64,000 nucleotides of DNA from Bedellia somnulentella. Lineage: Eukaryota; Arthropoda; Insecta; Lepidoptera; Bedelliidae. The first letter of the stretch is position 1. Each line of letters opens with the position of its first letter. The stretch covers positions 2,682,401 through 2,746,400 of the forward strand of contig OY755175.1 of the NCBI GenBank assembly GCA_963576735.1. Direction: 5' to 3'. Positions 46,500 to 58,352 of this stretch are shown piece after piece. Position numbers and translations under genes: made by a program. The notes under the pieces are model-generated. The model searched no databases. It had not been told where the DNA came from and saw nothing but the letters and a program-made list of their open reading frames with translations.

Positions 46500-46645
46500 T
46501 TAACGGCGATAGGCATGTCCCCTATCACGTGAGTTCACTGTCCATGCAAAACATGGGAACTCTGAACACCAGGTGACAAAGTCACGTGATGTTCAGAAGT
46601 ATTAGTACCTCTGCCAATTCTGCGTGAATGTTTATGTTATTATTA
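46500..46645 (+). repeat. family C SINE, 3' half
   Basis: Runs from AACGGCGATAGGCATGTCCC through TCACGTGATGTTCAGAAG to CTCTGCCAATTCTGCGTGAA and a TTATGTTATTATTATG tail. The tRNA head is missing and the module stem has decayed. Confidence 0.85.
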
Positions 46646-48130
46646 TGTCGTATTTTTAACGTTTATACTTATATAAACTCCGTGATCGAAACATTTTGCG
46701 CTTTGTAGAACGTAAAATGCAGATAGTCAAAATGTCGCTTGTATGAGGTAGTTTATATGCACAGAACTAGCCGCTCTGATTTACATCAAGTTTGTTTCTT
46801 ATGAAATATTACTGTAAATTATCGACAAATACAAAGAAACCGCTACAGATTAACCAAGGAAGAGTTACGATTCTTCGGTGGTTGGAATAATATACTGAGT
46901 ATTCTATCACGTGGTTGCAAACCACAGTTCGTGTGCTTCCTTGATATACGATCGGTACAGTTAAGGACTCCGCTAAGTACATGTTTGTGCTCAGCGTGAG
47001 ACATGAGTTGTTAGAATAAATTGCATATTGATAAGTTTTTTTTATGTACATAATGTTGGCTCATAATTACACTTTTCTGTTTCTGAAGAAAATGTCAAGT
47101 TATATGCAATTTTGATCAAACAGTATTGAACCTAATAAATATATCAATACCAAAATAATCAATTCCTTCTCAGTATCGTTAAATTCGGACGTGTTCTACA
47201 TATTGTGTGATACATAAACTTGTTGAGAAGTTTACTTTTTGCTATTGGTTTTGCGTGCCATATACGTTATCGAGTTTTAAAAACGAACCGCGGAACCAGT
47301 TCCGATCATTGATATTTTCATTGATGACGTTTATGACCCTGATTGCGTTCGAAAATTAAACAGGTCTTGAAATGACCGTTGGTAACCGACGCCGATGTTT
47401 GTAACGTTTTTGATAAAACTAATGTGCTATGTGATCAAAAACAGCATTACCGCCAATATTGTCCTGAATTTGATACAAATGCAGACCTTCCATTTATCTC
47501 ATTGACAGTTATCCATTTATCGATCCTAATTGTTATTCGCATTTTAAATTTATCCGCTGCATCTTCTTTGAAACCGTTACGACTAACTGTCAATTTTATA
47601 TTTAAAAATCTAGTTTCGAATGCGGAATGCGCAGTAAATATCGTCGGCATTCTCGAAGGACCAAGGTCCGAGCGGCTTTCTAACATTATTATTCAATGTA
47701 AAGGTTAGTACACAATGGCTTTCATTCTAACGCAACTAGCTAGAAAACGTCGTGAGAGATAACATCTTCTTATCTGCAGATCGGCGACATGTGGGAACCG
47801 CGATGTCGACTATAGGAGCTTTATGTGCACAATGGGCTGCGTCTTCAAAAGTTTCCCGAAACTTATACGAGATGATGTGGGGTCATGAACTTGTCTTGCA
47901 CTCGCTAGTTTTGTTTCCAACTTTTTCTCCGTATCGGAAACATGATCTCGGAACATCTTTTATGTTACGCTTTAGCAATAATTCTTCTAAGGCGCATTAA
48001 ATTGCTACGAATGTCATCACGTCACTTTTGACGTGTTTGCAGCGCCTTTTTTGTCGCATTCCCTGGAGAAATGGCTGCGATTATTTGTTTTTGCATCGCG
48101 GCAATTGCTGATGATGTCCAAGATGGGAAG
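46646..48130. other. non-coding DNA
   Basis: Short frames at 47379-47708 and 47752-48000 have no domains or gene signals. Confidence 0.4.
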
Positions 48131-48144
48131 CGGCAGGTGGCGCG
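48131..48144 (+). promoter_or_regulatory. CTCF-like motif
   Basis: CGGCAGGTGGCGCG contains the CAGGTGGCGC core of the insect/vertebrate CTCF site, in a GC-rich island. It matches about 12 of the 14 core positions. A motif match only. Confidence 0.35.
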
Positions 48145-49329
48145 CGATGGAATGCTCGTTGTTTGTGTCGACGCGGCGAGCACGGGTACTCACCTGCTAA
48201 TCTTAAAGTAATTTGATGCATTCAATTGCATATTATGTGAGCACATTGTGGATGAGTACATTTTTTACATACGCACACCGCCCACTACAATTTGTTGCGG
48301 TAGAATATGCAAACCGCATCTTCCCATATCTACTTTAAGCGAGTTCTTGGGTAAAGTGATCAGGAGGGGTTTTTTAACAGTTGGTGTGGAGTAGTGGTTT
48401 GATAAACTCATGAAATGAAAAACTCTTTCCTAACTTTTGAACATTTAGCTCGCTAAAAATGAAAATATGAAGCTCATATTTCTGTATCTAAGTAGGACAT
48501 GAAGTCATCGTATATCTTCGGCTTTAATAAAGAAGCACGGATTTAATTAGAGTGAATTTCCACTAGGAAATAGTGCGTCATTTTTTATGATTGAGGAAAG
48601 CGTCAGAAAATGATTAGATATTTTTTAAAGGGTGTAGTTAATAGATGGAATGCAATTAAATTAATTAAAAAGCCGATGTCTATATATGAACCGCTGTCGT
48701 TTGGCTTTCCAATGGTATATTTCCCACTTTCTTTCGGACGCAAGTATGTAAGTAAGAGAACACTCATTACCAATTACAATTAACTGCGTTGTATTGAGCA
48801 GGCTTTGCATATTGATAATAGTTGCTTTCAAACACTCTGTAATCGCCTGTTAAAAATAAACAAAAGATATTGGGCTAAAGATGCCAGATCGAGATTGTGG
48901 GGGTGTGTTACATATATAACATTTTTAGTTAAGTTTAAAATCCAGATAGAAGAAATATGGATCGTGCATCTGCTATACTATACATATATAGTGACGGTGT
49001 GACACTACCACTAGCTTACTCCCTTGAAAGGATTTGGCGGGTGAAAAAAGTATTATGAACAGACGATTATCAGGACAAAAGTTTAGTTTGCGGAACAATT
49101 CGATGAAGATGGGCACTCAACTTGCAGTTTCCGTTTTGTAAGATCGAACTATGTCGAATAGTTTTCGAGAAAATGAGCGGAATTATCAATAAAACCGATG
49201 CTCCACATAATGATAAGTTACCAGGCTCGCAGAAAGCGTGAGAGATTGAGAGTCTGAGCGGCACGTCGAAATGAGACGTTTATTATCAATAATTTCCAGT
49301 TTAAGAGGCCTCTCATTGCTCCAGTTTGG
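48145..49329. other. non-coding DNA between two CTCF-like motifs
   Basis: No gene or repeat recognised. Confidence 0.4.
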
Positions 49330-49343
49330 CCGCCAGAGGGCGC
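49330..49343 (+). promoter_or_regulatory. CTCF-like motif
   Basis: CCGCCAGAGGGCGC matches 13 of 14 core CTCF positions. It has the same orientation as the motif 1.2 kb upstream. An alternating GCGCGTGCGCG patch follows. A motif match only. Confidence 0.4.
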
Positions 49344-50569
49344 TCGGTGCGCGTGCGCGTCAAAATCATTATATTTATGAGTTGCGCGCACGCCCATTTG
49401 CGGTTTGTTATGCTACGGCTGACACTAGATTGTTGTTATAGCGGTGCTCAATAAAAACGACTCTAATCGCTCACTGTGCTATATTGTTCTTGATTTTCCG
49501 ATATTCCATAAATTCCACAATATGCTGTATGGACTAGTTATCTGAGAGTGGCAAAGTTCTTTAAAATTTAAGTTCAGCACCAACAGTTGGTAAAGCGCGT
49601 GTGAATTACACGTGTATAGTAAATACCAAGACTCATGTTGCATTACTAGTTTAATAATAACGCGAAAGAGCAACAGGAAGTGAAAACCTGGCCGTTCTAA
49701 ATTACATTATTATTTAATGTAAAAGCTAACAAAAAGTAAGCATACTCTCTTATTATGTTTCAGAAATGAAAGTTCCAAAGCACTCGAGTTGCAGCCAACT
49801 CTTTCTCCGCAAATGCAAATTTTTTTGGACCTCACATACATGATTGAAATAAAAGCATTCCATAGTTCGATCAATATTTAGACATGGTGCACCAATATTC
49901 TCCTAATAATATTAAAAATTCTATGCTGTAATTACGAAATTGGTTCTAAAATTCTGTCTATAAATAATTCTTTGTTATTCCTGTAACTGTGACAATATCA
50001 CGTTTTGCAAAAAAACCTGAATGACAAAGTTGAAAATAGATATGGCAGTTGCATTTTTTTGTTTTTCATTACGATAAAGATATATCTTATTTTGTAATAA
50101 TTCTCAATAAATAAGATGCGACTACAGTTTTTTGGACTCTGACTTCATAATTGTTTAACACAAACCGTTATTTATTGCTTTTATAAAATAAAAATGATTT
50201 AATCCAATCCATTTCACGTTTTCATGCTTTCTCGTTTTGAAAAGTAAACCACAATCGCTGACTCACATTGTTAAAAGCCAATATGTCTAGAGCTGCTAAA
50301 TAGTACATCGCACTATTCGTAGTTTAGTTACTAATCACATCTCGATAGTCGAATAAGACGCATCACGGTTATTAATAAAGTGTTAAATAGTGCGTTGCGG
50401 AATCGAGTCGATTGTGTCGACGCACAAAAGCTGAAAACAGCTGTTAGGATAGAAAAAATATTTTTCGACACTGTAGCTCATGTAGTGATTTTATTGTTCT
50501 GGATTCAGGCATACTAAACAACTTATTATCAAACTGTAACTTTTTATAATTACGCACTAGTACTTCATA
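49344..50569. other. non-coding DNA
   Basis: No gene or repeat family recognised. Confidence 0.4.
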
Positions 50570-50825
50570 AAGCTGTGTTGTGTCAGCTTAGAATTGCACC
50601 ACCCCATTACTGCCCATGGTAGTTCCTAAGAGGTGACTAAGGGTATTGATGCTTTTTAAGTCGTTTTTGGGCGATGCGGTTGAAGAACCATCACCAACGA
50701 TACTTTATATCTACCATCTTGTCCCCTATCAACTTCCAAATATGGCTGAGGAGTTTCTAGCTCTGAAGCTCTGGTTACCCCTCTTTGGGATTTATGGCCG
50801 TGAGTATATGTTTGTATGTATGTAT
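50570..50825 (+). repeat. family A SINE-like element, full length
   Basis: Runs from AGCTGTGTTGTGTCAGC to GGTTACCCCTCTTTGGG, GCCGTGAG and the TATGTATGTAT tail. Moderately diverged. Confidence 0.85.
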
Positions 50826-51234
50826 CTAATAATAATAAAAAATATATCATACACTACTATTTTTATCATCAAACGATATAAATATTGACTGAACCTCATA
50901 AAAGAAAACTATGGCAAGGTTAAGGTAGAATAGGCTTACCTTTTATTATCATACTTATAACCGGAACGGATTGCCTTTAAAGGAAACAATCAGTAGTTCC
51001 CATGGAGTTGACTTGGTAATTGCATATCTCAATATTGCTAATGAATAGTGGTATGGGACTCTGCTTTGCTTTGCTATGGGTGAGCGGTTCGAAAGATCTT
51101 CACGATGATTGACAAACAATAAAGGCGTATATAGCTCAATTTTACTTTTAGTTTTTACAGAATTTAATTTGTTTGTTATAATAGGGTCATGATCCGAATT
51201 CTGCGAATGGTATGCATTTTTATTTCTGTTCTAT

Positions 51235-51357
51235 ACATACATACATATACTCACGCCGTTAATTCCCAATGGGGTAGGCAGAGACTATTGATCGCCACTT
51301 CATACAATCCTGGCAAACCTCTCTAGCTTCGTCTACATCCATCAATCTTTTCATACA
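51235..51357 (-). mobile_element. family B LINE, 5'-truncated copy with 11-bp target duplication
   Basis: A 123-bp minus-strand copy of the family B end. The perfect direct repeat TTCTGTTCTAT lies at 51224-51234 and 51358-51368. Confidence 0.9.
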
Positions 51358-51570
51358 TTCTGTTCTATGTCGTTACAATTAGTCGGAGATGTCCAGAAGG
51401 CAGCTGACATTTCCGCTGCGTTACTTACAAATACTTTTTGCTTTATCCACATTCGTATACATATTGTATGATATGAACTTGGACCACCATCAAGACATAA
51501 ACTAAACATAGAATAAAGTCTGATAAGTCAAAAAGCCTCCTGTACCTCAAGCGCCTTTTATACCACCTAT

Positions 51571-51735
51571 AATCACGAATATTAATCCCAAAAAGAAACA
51601 GCCAGTGCTGATAATTGGAAATTCCTCAGAAAATGGGGAAATATTGTAAAATAAATGAGGGTTAGTGATGATGAGTCTCCAGCCACAACTCGCAAAAATC
51701 AATTAGAAATTCGCAACACTAGTATACGAAGCCCA
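51571..51735 (-). repeat. family A element, old copy
   Basis: TTAATCCCAAAAAGAAACAG, AAATTCCTCAG and GATGAGTCTCCAGCC retain the family order. Strongly eroded. Confidence 0.6.
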
Positions 51736-51964
51736 TGAGAGAATAAATAAATAAGAATGATTAGTACCTAGCATAGCGCTAAGTAACTTTTGTGCCAACC
51801 CACCCCATTAAAAATGCTCACATCACATTAATATTTAAAGTAAAGTATCAAGGATCGTCCGAATTTCTTGTGATATACTGATCATATACCAGAGCTGTTA
51901 TAATTTATTAGGATTTTCTTTTGTAATTTCTGTTATTAATATAATTTTATTGTTTTGTTTACAG

Positions 51965-52007
51965 GTAAAATAATACATTCTAATTAGCAGTTCTAATATT
52001 ATTAAAG
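51965..52007 (+). promoter_or_regulatory. candidate recursive splice site with downstream donor
   Basis: The pyrimidine-rich tract TATTGTTTTGTTTACAG runs directly into GTAAAA at 51965, giving an AG/GT junction as at ratchet points in long introns. A perfect donor GTAAGT follows 43 nt later at 52008, as in recursive-splice exons. It makes sense only if a plus-strand gene has an intron across the region. Confidence 0.3.
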
Positions 52008-52011
52008 GTAA

Positions 52012-52735
52012 GTGGATTAATATTCGCTACAGTAATTAATTACAGTTGGTAAACGGATATTTACTTTTCTTAGCGGGTACCCGAGCTATAAAATCACCGC
52101 AGAAATATAAGAAAACAATTTTATTTGTCAAATAATATTAGCGGCAAAAATAATCGTGCAATCAGTAAACTTGAAAAAAAAAGTATTTCAACGTGACCTT
52201 GTATTTACTTGCAACAGCCCATTTCATATCGATCGACACGGATTCATAACCCGTTTTGTTTTTAATAAAATATCACGAGTATCCCAAACTACCGCACGCA
52301 ACTTGTTACAGTACTGCAATCAGTAGCGATATTTTTATAAACATACTGCGGCTTTTACAGTTGGCGCCTTTTTTCCTTGGACTAAAAAAGATGCAGCCCA
52401 GTGACCGAGTCATTGTTCGATTGGCTTGTTGTACGTTTTTTTGGCCCGAATTGTTTGTTTTGGCCGTTTGGCCGCGTGTCTAAGTTTAATGTTATTTTGA
52501 TTGATGTTTTACTTGTTGCTGTTCTTACTATAGCAGAGTTCGATGCTTAAATTTATAAATTAAAGGTATAAATAGCTTTGCAGCGAGTGACTTGCTCTGT
52601 CATAATGTTTTAACGCCTACTTAAGTTGTCTATAATTTAAGTTGTTATAGTGGTAGCACATTAATTTCACATTCTTATAGTGACGATCTATTCATTAATA
52701 TAATTGTTTTTATAATTATTTATTTCATATAATAA
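52012..52735. other. non-coding DNA
   Basis: No supported gene. The frame 52256-52483 has no domain. Confidence 0.4.
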
Positions 52736-53075
52736 TAACATAAACGTTCACGCTGTTTATCCCCGAAGGGGTTGGCAGAGGTACCAATACTTCTGAACTC
52801 ACATGGCAGCGCCATCTAGTGTCCAGAGAAGGTACCCACGTTTTGCTTAGATAGTGTACTCACGTGATAGGGGGCAGGCCTATCGCCGTTTTCTACGAAT
52901 ACACTGTCACATGACTAAGTACAACTCAGCCATGTGGGTTTCCTCACGATGTTTTCCCTCACCGTTAACAACCATGATAAATTAACCACACATATGACTT
53001 TAGAAAAGACAAATTGGTGTAGGCCCGACCCAGGATTGGAACTCACGCCCTTCTGTTTTCGGGCGGGTGCTCTAG
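52736..53075 (-). mobile_element. family C SINE, head-truncated
   Basis: Almost identical to 31198-31530 in order and content, including the CCCCGAAGGGGTTGGCAG module. It stops in the head at GGGCGGGTGCTCTAG, so the A box is missing. Confidence 0.9.
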
Positions 53076-55049
53076 CTTTATGGATATTATTGTCAATATC
53101 AGTGGCCCCATAGTATATAGACGTAACGCCTTTAATGTCTATTTGATTGCAAACAAACTCTTAATCCAGCAGATAAGGACATAAATCTCTTCAGTTTATT
53201 AAATTAAAGAGAACGCAATAAATAATGCACATGCAATAATCAACCATCTCAATTACCCTCTATCACGACGGCATTACCGTTAAAATAATGGTCATTCCAA
53301 AGTGATATATCAAAAGAGTGAAGGCACCGAGCTCGTCGCGAATTCCCGAATATAGGCAGGTAACGAAAATGGCGATCATGCTGGACGACCCAGTTCGGTT
53401 CCCCAATTTTACTTAACGGTGTGCATTCGAGGTAGAAGACGACAATATGATGACAATGAATAATTATAGTGATTATGTCTCTACGCTCTGCTAGATAATA
53501 GTAATGTGTCTACTTAGAATAGAAGTACTTGCACTATCTTGCAGAGGTGTTGTAGGGTGCGATTAAGAAGCTTAAGGGTGTGATTCCATTCAGAAATTTG
53601 CGAGGTTTATCTGTCGTAAAAAACTAACGAATTGTTTCTTTTACTTTGTCTTACTCAGCATAGGTAAATGAAACAAGAATAAGATTATCCTTGCACATCT
53701 CGCACACCTGCTGCGTACGACACCTCTGCTAGATAGTGTACTGTTAGTACTAGTAGTTGCGAAGTGTATTTTGTTATATCTGTATAGCCTAAGGTGTTTG
53801 TGTATCATTTGGTGCGGGTCGCAATGGCAATCCATCGTTTACCCTTTCTACGAGTAAAAGTAGCCGAAGACTAGTTTAGAGGTTAATTTTCAAGGTATTG
53901 ACAGGACTTTTTTTGAATTATATTAAGTTAGTGTCTATTTATTAATTAGATAATAGTCGATAAAAGGAGCGGGCAAGTCCAGCAAAATACGAAACTTTCT
54001 CAAAATATATTCATGTGTACATTTGACATAGAAACATAACTAAGCTATCTAAATCAAAAATCGTTTACAATCATTAATGTGTAAAAAAATATTAAGTTTT
54101 TAGCAAAATTGTGCCACAAGTGTGAACTTCGATTTTCGGTTTGGGACGTGGAGCGAGGCCGCGTGTGACGCTGCAGAAACGTTACTTAAAGGAAAGTTAA
54201 TTTATTGGAAAGCGTTTTTGTATAATTTGAGCGCCTTACTTGGCCATAGATTGCAATGTCTCTTAGTTTCGTTGGACAGGAAGATTAAGGAGTCACCAGA
54301 GGCTTAAAACGGTTCCTCATAAGAGCCTTGATTTATCATCAGAACAAGGGAAACCGATTTTCTCATATCGATGAGGCTGACTTTCTTAAAGTGTCTCGCC
54401 AAAAATGATTTGTATTTGATTGTCTTGAAAATCATTATTAAAAACCTTCACTTGACTCAGCAAATATCTAAAGGACATAAAAAAGTGCGGCAAATGAGAA
54501 GTTAGTGTAGTTCGTAAATGGAATTTTGTAAGCAAGCTAATGGTGCGTGAATGTTTCCTAACTTCATGTTTCATGCAGTACTTAAAACAGATGCGAATAT
54601 AAATGTCTTTTTTTCAATAATCTCGTTTGGAGGAATAAATTATTTGATTTGTGCAAGAGAATCTACCTACAAAACATGAAAATACAAAAATAAATACAAA
54701 AAAATGCTATATAACGCTGAACAGAATAATTGGTAGCTTTTTCTCTTTTTATTACATTTAAAGTACGAGAATAATGAGTTACTATACTGCCCAGGGCAAC
54801 TTTACAAATTGACATATTTCAGAGATTTTCTAGCACACAGGTGTATACAATCACCTATATCACATAATACTATAATAGTAGTGAACTCGTGGCACAATGT
54901 ACCGAGCCGAGTGCATCGAGCCATCGATTCTAAAAAGCGGAAGCGAGCAAGGGCGAGTCGTCAGCCCGGTGACTCGTTGCGCGCACGCACCTTTCCTAAT
55001 GTTAGGATGGCTTCACAATGTCAATTTGAAATTAAAACGTTTTATTTTG
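53076..55049. other. non-coding DNA
   Basis: No repeat recognised. The frame at 54809-55237 only becomes open by running into the adjacent SINE. Confidence 0.4.
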
Positions 55050-55290
55050 ATAACGACCGTGACAGCTTAGTGGGTATATCACGGCGTATCGTGCAGAAGA
55101 TGTGGGTTCAAATACCGAGTCGGGCCTACACTAATTTGTCTTTACTCTACTCTTACTCTACACTGTCCAAGCAAAACGTGAGTACTCTGAATACCAGGAG
55201 ACAATGGCACCTTAAATTTACAATCTTTTCCCACTAACTTCCAAAGCGTTTATGGGATTAATAACCGTGAGTATATGGATGTATGTCACG
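55050..55290 (+). mobile_element. chimeric SINE: family C head and body, family A 3' end
   Basis: The head has CAGCTTAGTGGG and GTTCAAATACC (A/B-box-like) and GGGCCTACACTAATTTGTC, followed by family C body up to ATACCAGGAGACAATGGC (about 55200). From there it reads as family A: AATCTTTTCCCACTAACTTCC, then TTATGGGATTAATAACCGTGAG and a TATGGATGTATG tail. Confidence 0.75.
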
Positions 55291-56683
55291 TATGTATGCA
55301 ATTCTTTGTAAAAATCATAAACCAGGTAGTGCATTAGAACAACACTATTCCATGATTTGCGATATGACTATGTGTGAGGAATTTGTGGACGATTGCAATT
55401 CGATTCCTCGCATGAAGGCATTTATTTACGGTTATGTTTTAGGCCTTATTTGATCTGTGTCAAATGTCCATACAAAAGGAGAAAACTTAATTTCAAGAAC
55501 GTGACAAACAATTTTGCATATAAGTTTTAATCTCATTCTACTTTTTCGAATACCACTTTTATCTTAAGGCCCTTTTGCATTAATCATCAATTCATCACTG
55601 AATCATTTCCTTCAATTAGAGTTTCAAATGTACAGTTAGACTTTTCATATTGTTCCTCTGCCGCTTCGTACCGGTAGTTTTTAAGGTACATTTTTGATCG
55701 ATTACCAAGTTTTTTGTATTAATGATCGTGTACGGGGCATAACAGTGCGCAATGACAACAATCATTGTTGTTCAGTACAGTTGTTCTCTTGATAGTGGGT
55801 CAATGTATTTGTTCGAAATTGGAATAGATTTTGAATTCGATGGGGCAATGGTTGCTTCGCTGTAAACTGGGTTTTAGTTATATTATATTGGTTTTGGTCT
55901 TATTTTGCTTTACGTTTACATATACTCATAAATCCCAAAAGGGGTAGCTAGATTTTCGGAAAAAACAACCCATCGCCCACTTTAGAATTAATAAGTATAT
56001 GCGAATATTACGGCCAGAGCATGAGGCTCACAAACAAGACGTTTAGGTTCAAATGGAAACCGTGTGTGCCACAAGGCTTAAAAAAGCCTAGTAGAGTGAT
56101 GAATCAATTTTTATATTGAATCCCTAGCTCTCTAGCTACCCCTTTTTAGGATTAATAATCATGAGAATTCTGCTGTAAGGTGATCTTGCTTATGTATCCT
56201 TTTTGTTTATAATGCACGTTAAATATATTGTCTAGTTAACGACCATAAAAAAGTCTAAAAGAAACAAACAGAGAATCTATGATGAAAATTTAATACGAAA
56301 ACTAATTAAAATCAGAAATCAATATTATAAAAATGTCTTGAAAAAGATTAATTATTTTCCACTAATGTAATGTAACGCTACGCCATATTTTACGTCGAGT
56401 ATTTGCGTTTAACTTTTTTTCTCCATTTACATCGAATTAGATTGATCCAAACATGATTATATGAAAGTGTTTCTACTAAGTAGGTGTTCACTTTCGTTTG
56501 ACCGACCGCCGGTGATGGCCTAACAATAGACGTTTGCATGTTTCGTAGCAAATAAAACTCTTGCTGTCAAAACCTCGACGCTATAAAGAAATTGGTTATA
56601 GGCTCTGTTACACAGACGTACTATCCTATCTTTTATCTCAGCTTAGCTAAGCTGCTTACAATTATAATGCTAAGTAAGAAAGC
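55291..56683. other. non-coding DNA with two module scraps
   Basis: Family A 3' module remnants lie at about 55917-55962 (minus, AAAAGGGGTAGCTAG) and about 56121-56165 (plus, CTAGCTACCCCTTTTTAGG). Nothing else recognised. Confidence 0.45.
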
Positions 56684-57055
56684 AACCGTGATAGCCCAGT
56701 GGGTAGAACACTCGGTTATCGTGCAAACGACTAGTGTTCAAATCCTGGGTCGGGCCTACACCAATTTGTCTTTTCTAAAGACATATGTGTGGTTAATTTA
56801 TCATGGTTGTTAACGGTGAGGGAAAACATCGTGAGGAAACCCACATGGCTGAGTTGTACTTAGTCATGTGACAGTGTATTCGTACAAAACGGCGATAGGC
56901 CTGCCCCCTATCACGTGAGTACACTGTCCATGTAAAACGTGGGTATTCTGAACACCAGGTGACAAAGTCACGTGATGTTCAGAAGTATTAGTACCTCTGC
57001 CAACCCCATCGGGGATATTCGGCGTGAACGTTTATGTTATGTTATGTTATTTATG
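56684..57055 (+). mobile_element. family C tRNA-derived SINE, full length
   Basis: The head has A-box-like TAGCCCAGTGGG and B-box-like TGTTCAAATCC. The body has ACCATGGTTGTTAACGGTGA-like and GGCGATAGGCCTGCCCCC segments, plus a TCACGTGATGTTCAG segment absent from the 31198 copy. The module is CTCTGCCAACCCCATCGGGG, GGCGTGAACG, and the tail is (TTATG)n. Confidence 0.9.
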
Positions 57056-57144
57056 ATAATATTGACGTTTTGACAATCTAGATTTCTTCTGAAATGTAAT
57101 ATTCAAAGCAGAATACGTGCTACTTTAAGTTTACTTCAAAAAAC

Positions 57145-57260
57145 ATACATATTAATTTACTGCCAGTAGTTCCCATAGGGGCAGGCAGAGACTATCGATT
57201 ACCACTTTGCACAGTTTTGGAAAACTTCTCAATTAAATCCATCAATCTTTTCATACTATA
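57145..57260 (-). repeat. family B LINE end, diverged
   Basis: CATACATATTAATTTACTGC, CCCATAGGGGCAGGCAGAG and CATCAATCTTTTCATAC keep the family B order on the minus strand. Confidence 0.75.
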
Positions 57261-58176
57261 GGATCTAAATATGTCTTCCGATATTACAATCCACATTGGG
57301 TCTATAAATTTCTTTCGCCAATTCACTATTATTGGTAAACTGTATACTATTACATACTATCTTAAAACTAGAAAACAGCAATAATTTTAAGATTTGATGG
57401 TAATAAATAAGTTGATATTCCGCAAAAACCCACCATTCAAATGGAAGTTGCAACAAAAAGACAATTTAGTTATTGATCTAATGTTGTCCGAAGATTGATT
57501 GATAGTATTAATTATGATCATCAATAATTTTATAGTTCCGATGGTGATTGATGCCTTGGCTGCATCTCGCTTTCCATTGAGGTCGGCCCTCCTATAAAAC
57601 CTGTTTGCACTTGACCGTCTTGGAGTGTTCTCGCTTCATCACCTGCCGAAATAAACTACTACTATTGTACTATTCTTATTAGATCGTGAGATATTCAATT
57701 AAAAGCTACGAATGAGTTTGGTGAAAAGAAAACTTTACTTTCTATACTCACACACATTTTCGCTTAAAGGAAGCTGCATATTTTACTACGTTGCTCACAA
57801 TTTTTAGCGTGAAAAATATTCTGATTGGGATTGACAGCCATTGTTATCGCAATTTCATTTTAACAATATTAACAACCCATGAAGTCAACACGTTCACAGT
57901 CAGATTTTTAATCACTTTTAATAATACTTAGAGTCAGAAATATCAATGGTGTTTATAAGATTTCTTTGGAAACATGTCAATAAGTTATTATTTAAATAAG
58001 CTATCTAAGTCCCTACCTAGGGGCTCGAACCTACACTGGCGGCCAGTGAGTGGCCTAATACGATTTGGCAGACTAACAACTAACACCGTGATAGTAGCAG
58101 GACAAATAGCATAACGTGCCCTACAAAGCAAGAAGCTATCTACATTTTTGGCTAATCAGGAATGCAAGCTCGCTTA
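57261..58176. other. non-coding DNA, possible tRNA-like scrap
   Basis: CCTAGGGGCTCGAACCTACA at about 58018-58037 resembles a reversed T arm/B box. A TATAAAA..AATAAA arrangement near 57593-57655 could be an LTR-like scrap but has no ends. Nothing firmer. Confidence 0.35.
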
Positions 58177-58349
58177 AGAGCTTATTCCATTTGTCTGAAT
58201 GAAGACGTCTGAAAGCCACAGATTCTGAATTCAGACTAGTGGAATAACGTTCAAACTGAAATTTGTGTAGTGGAATAACAAGCGTCTGCGACAGTAACTT
58301 CGAAGCACGTCTGAATTCAGCAACGACAAAGTGTAATGGAATAAGCTCT
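58177..58349. mobile_element. PIF/Harbinger-type MITE (173 bp)
   Basis: The 15-bp terminal inverted repeats AGAGCTTATTCCATT are perfect. The TTA trinucleotide is duplicated at 58174-58176 and 58350-58352. Inside are repeated GTGGAATAAC and CTGAATTCAG motifs. The ends are unrelated to those of the 27237 MITE, so this is a different family. Confidence 0.87.
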
Positions 58350-58352
58350 TTA

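Noticed and set aside
57520..57660. TATAAAA ... AATAAA arrangement as an LTR
   Set aside because: No TG..CA ends, no partner LTR, no primer-binding site and no gag/pol nearby.
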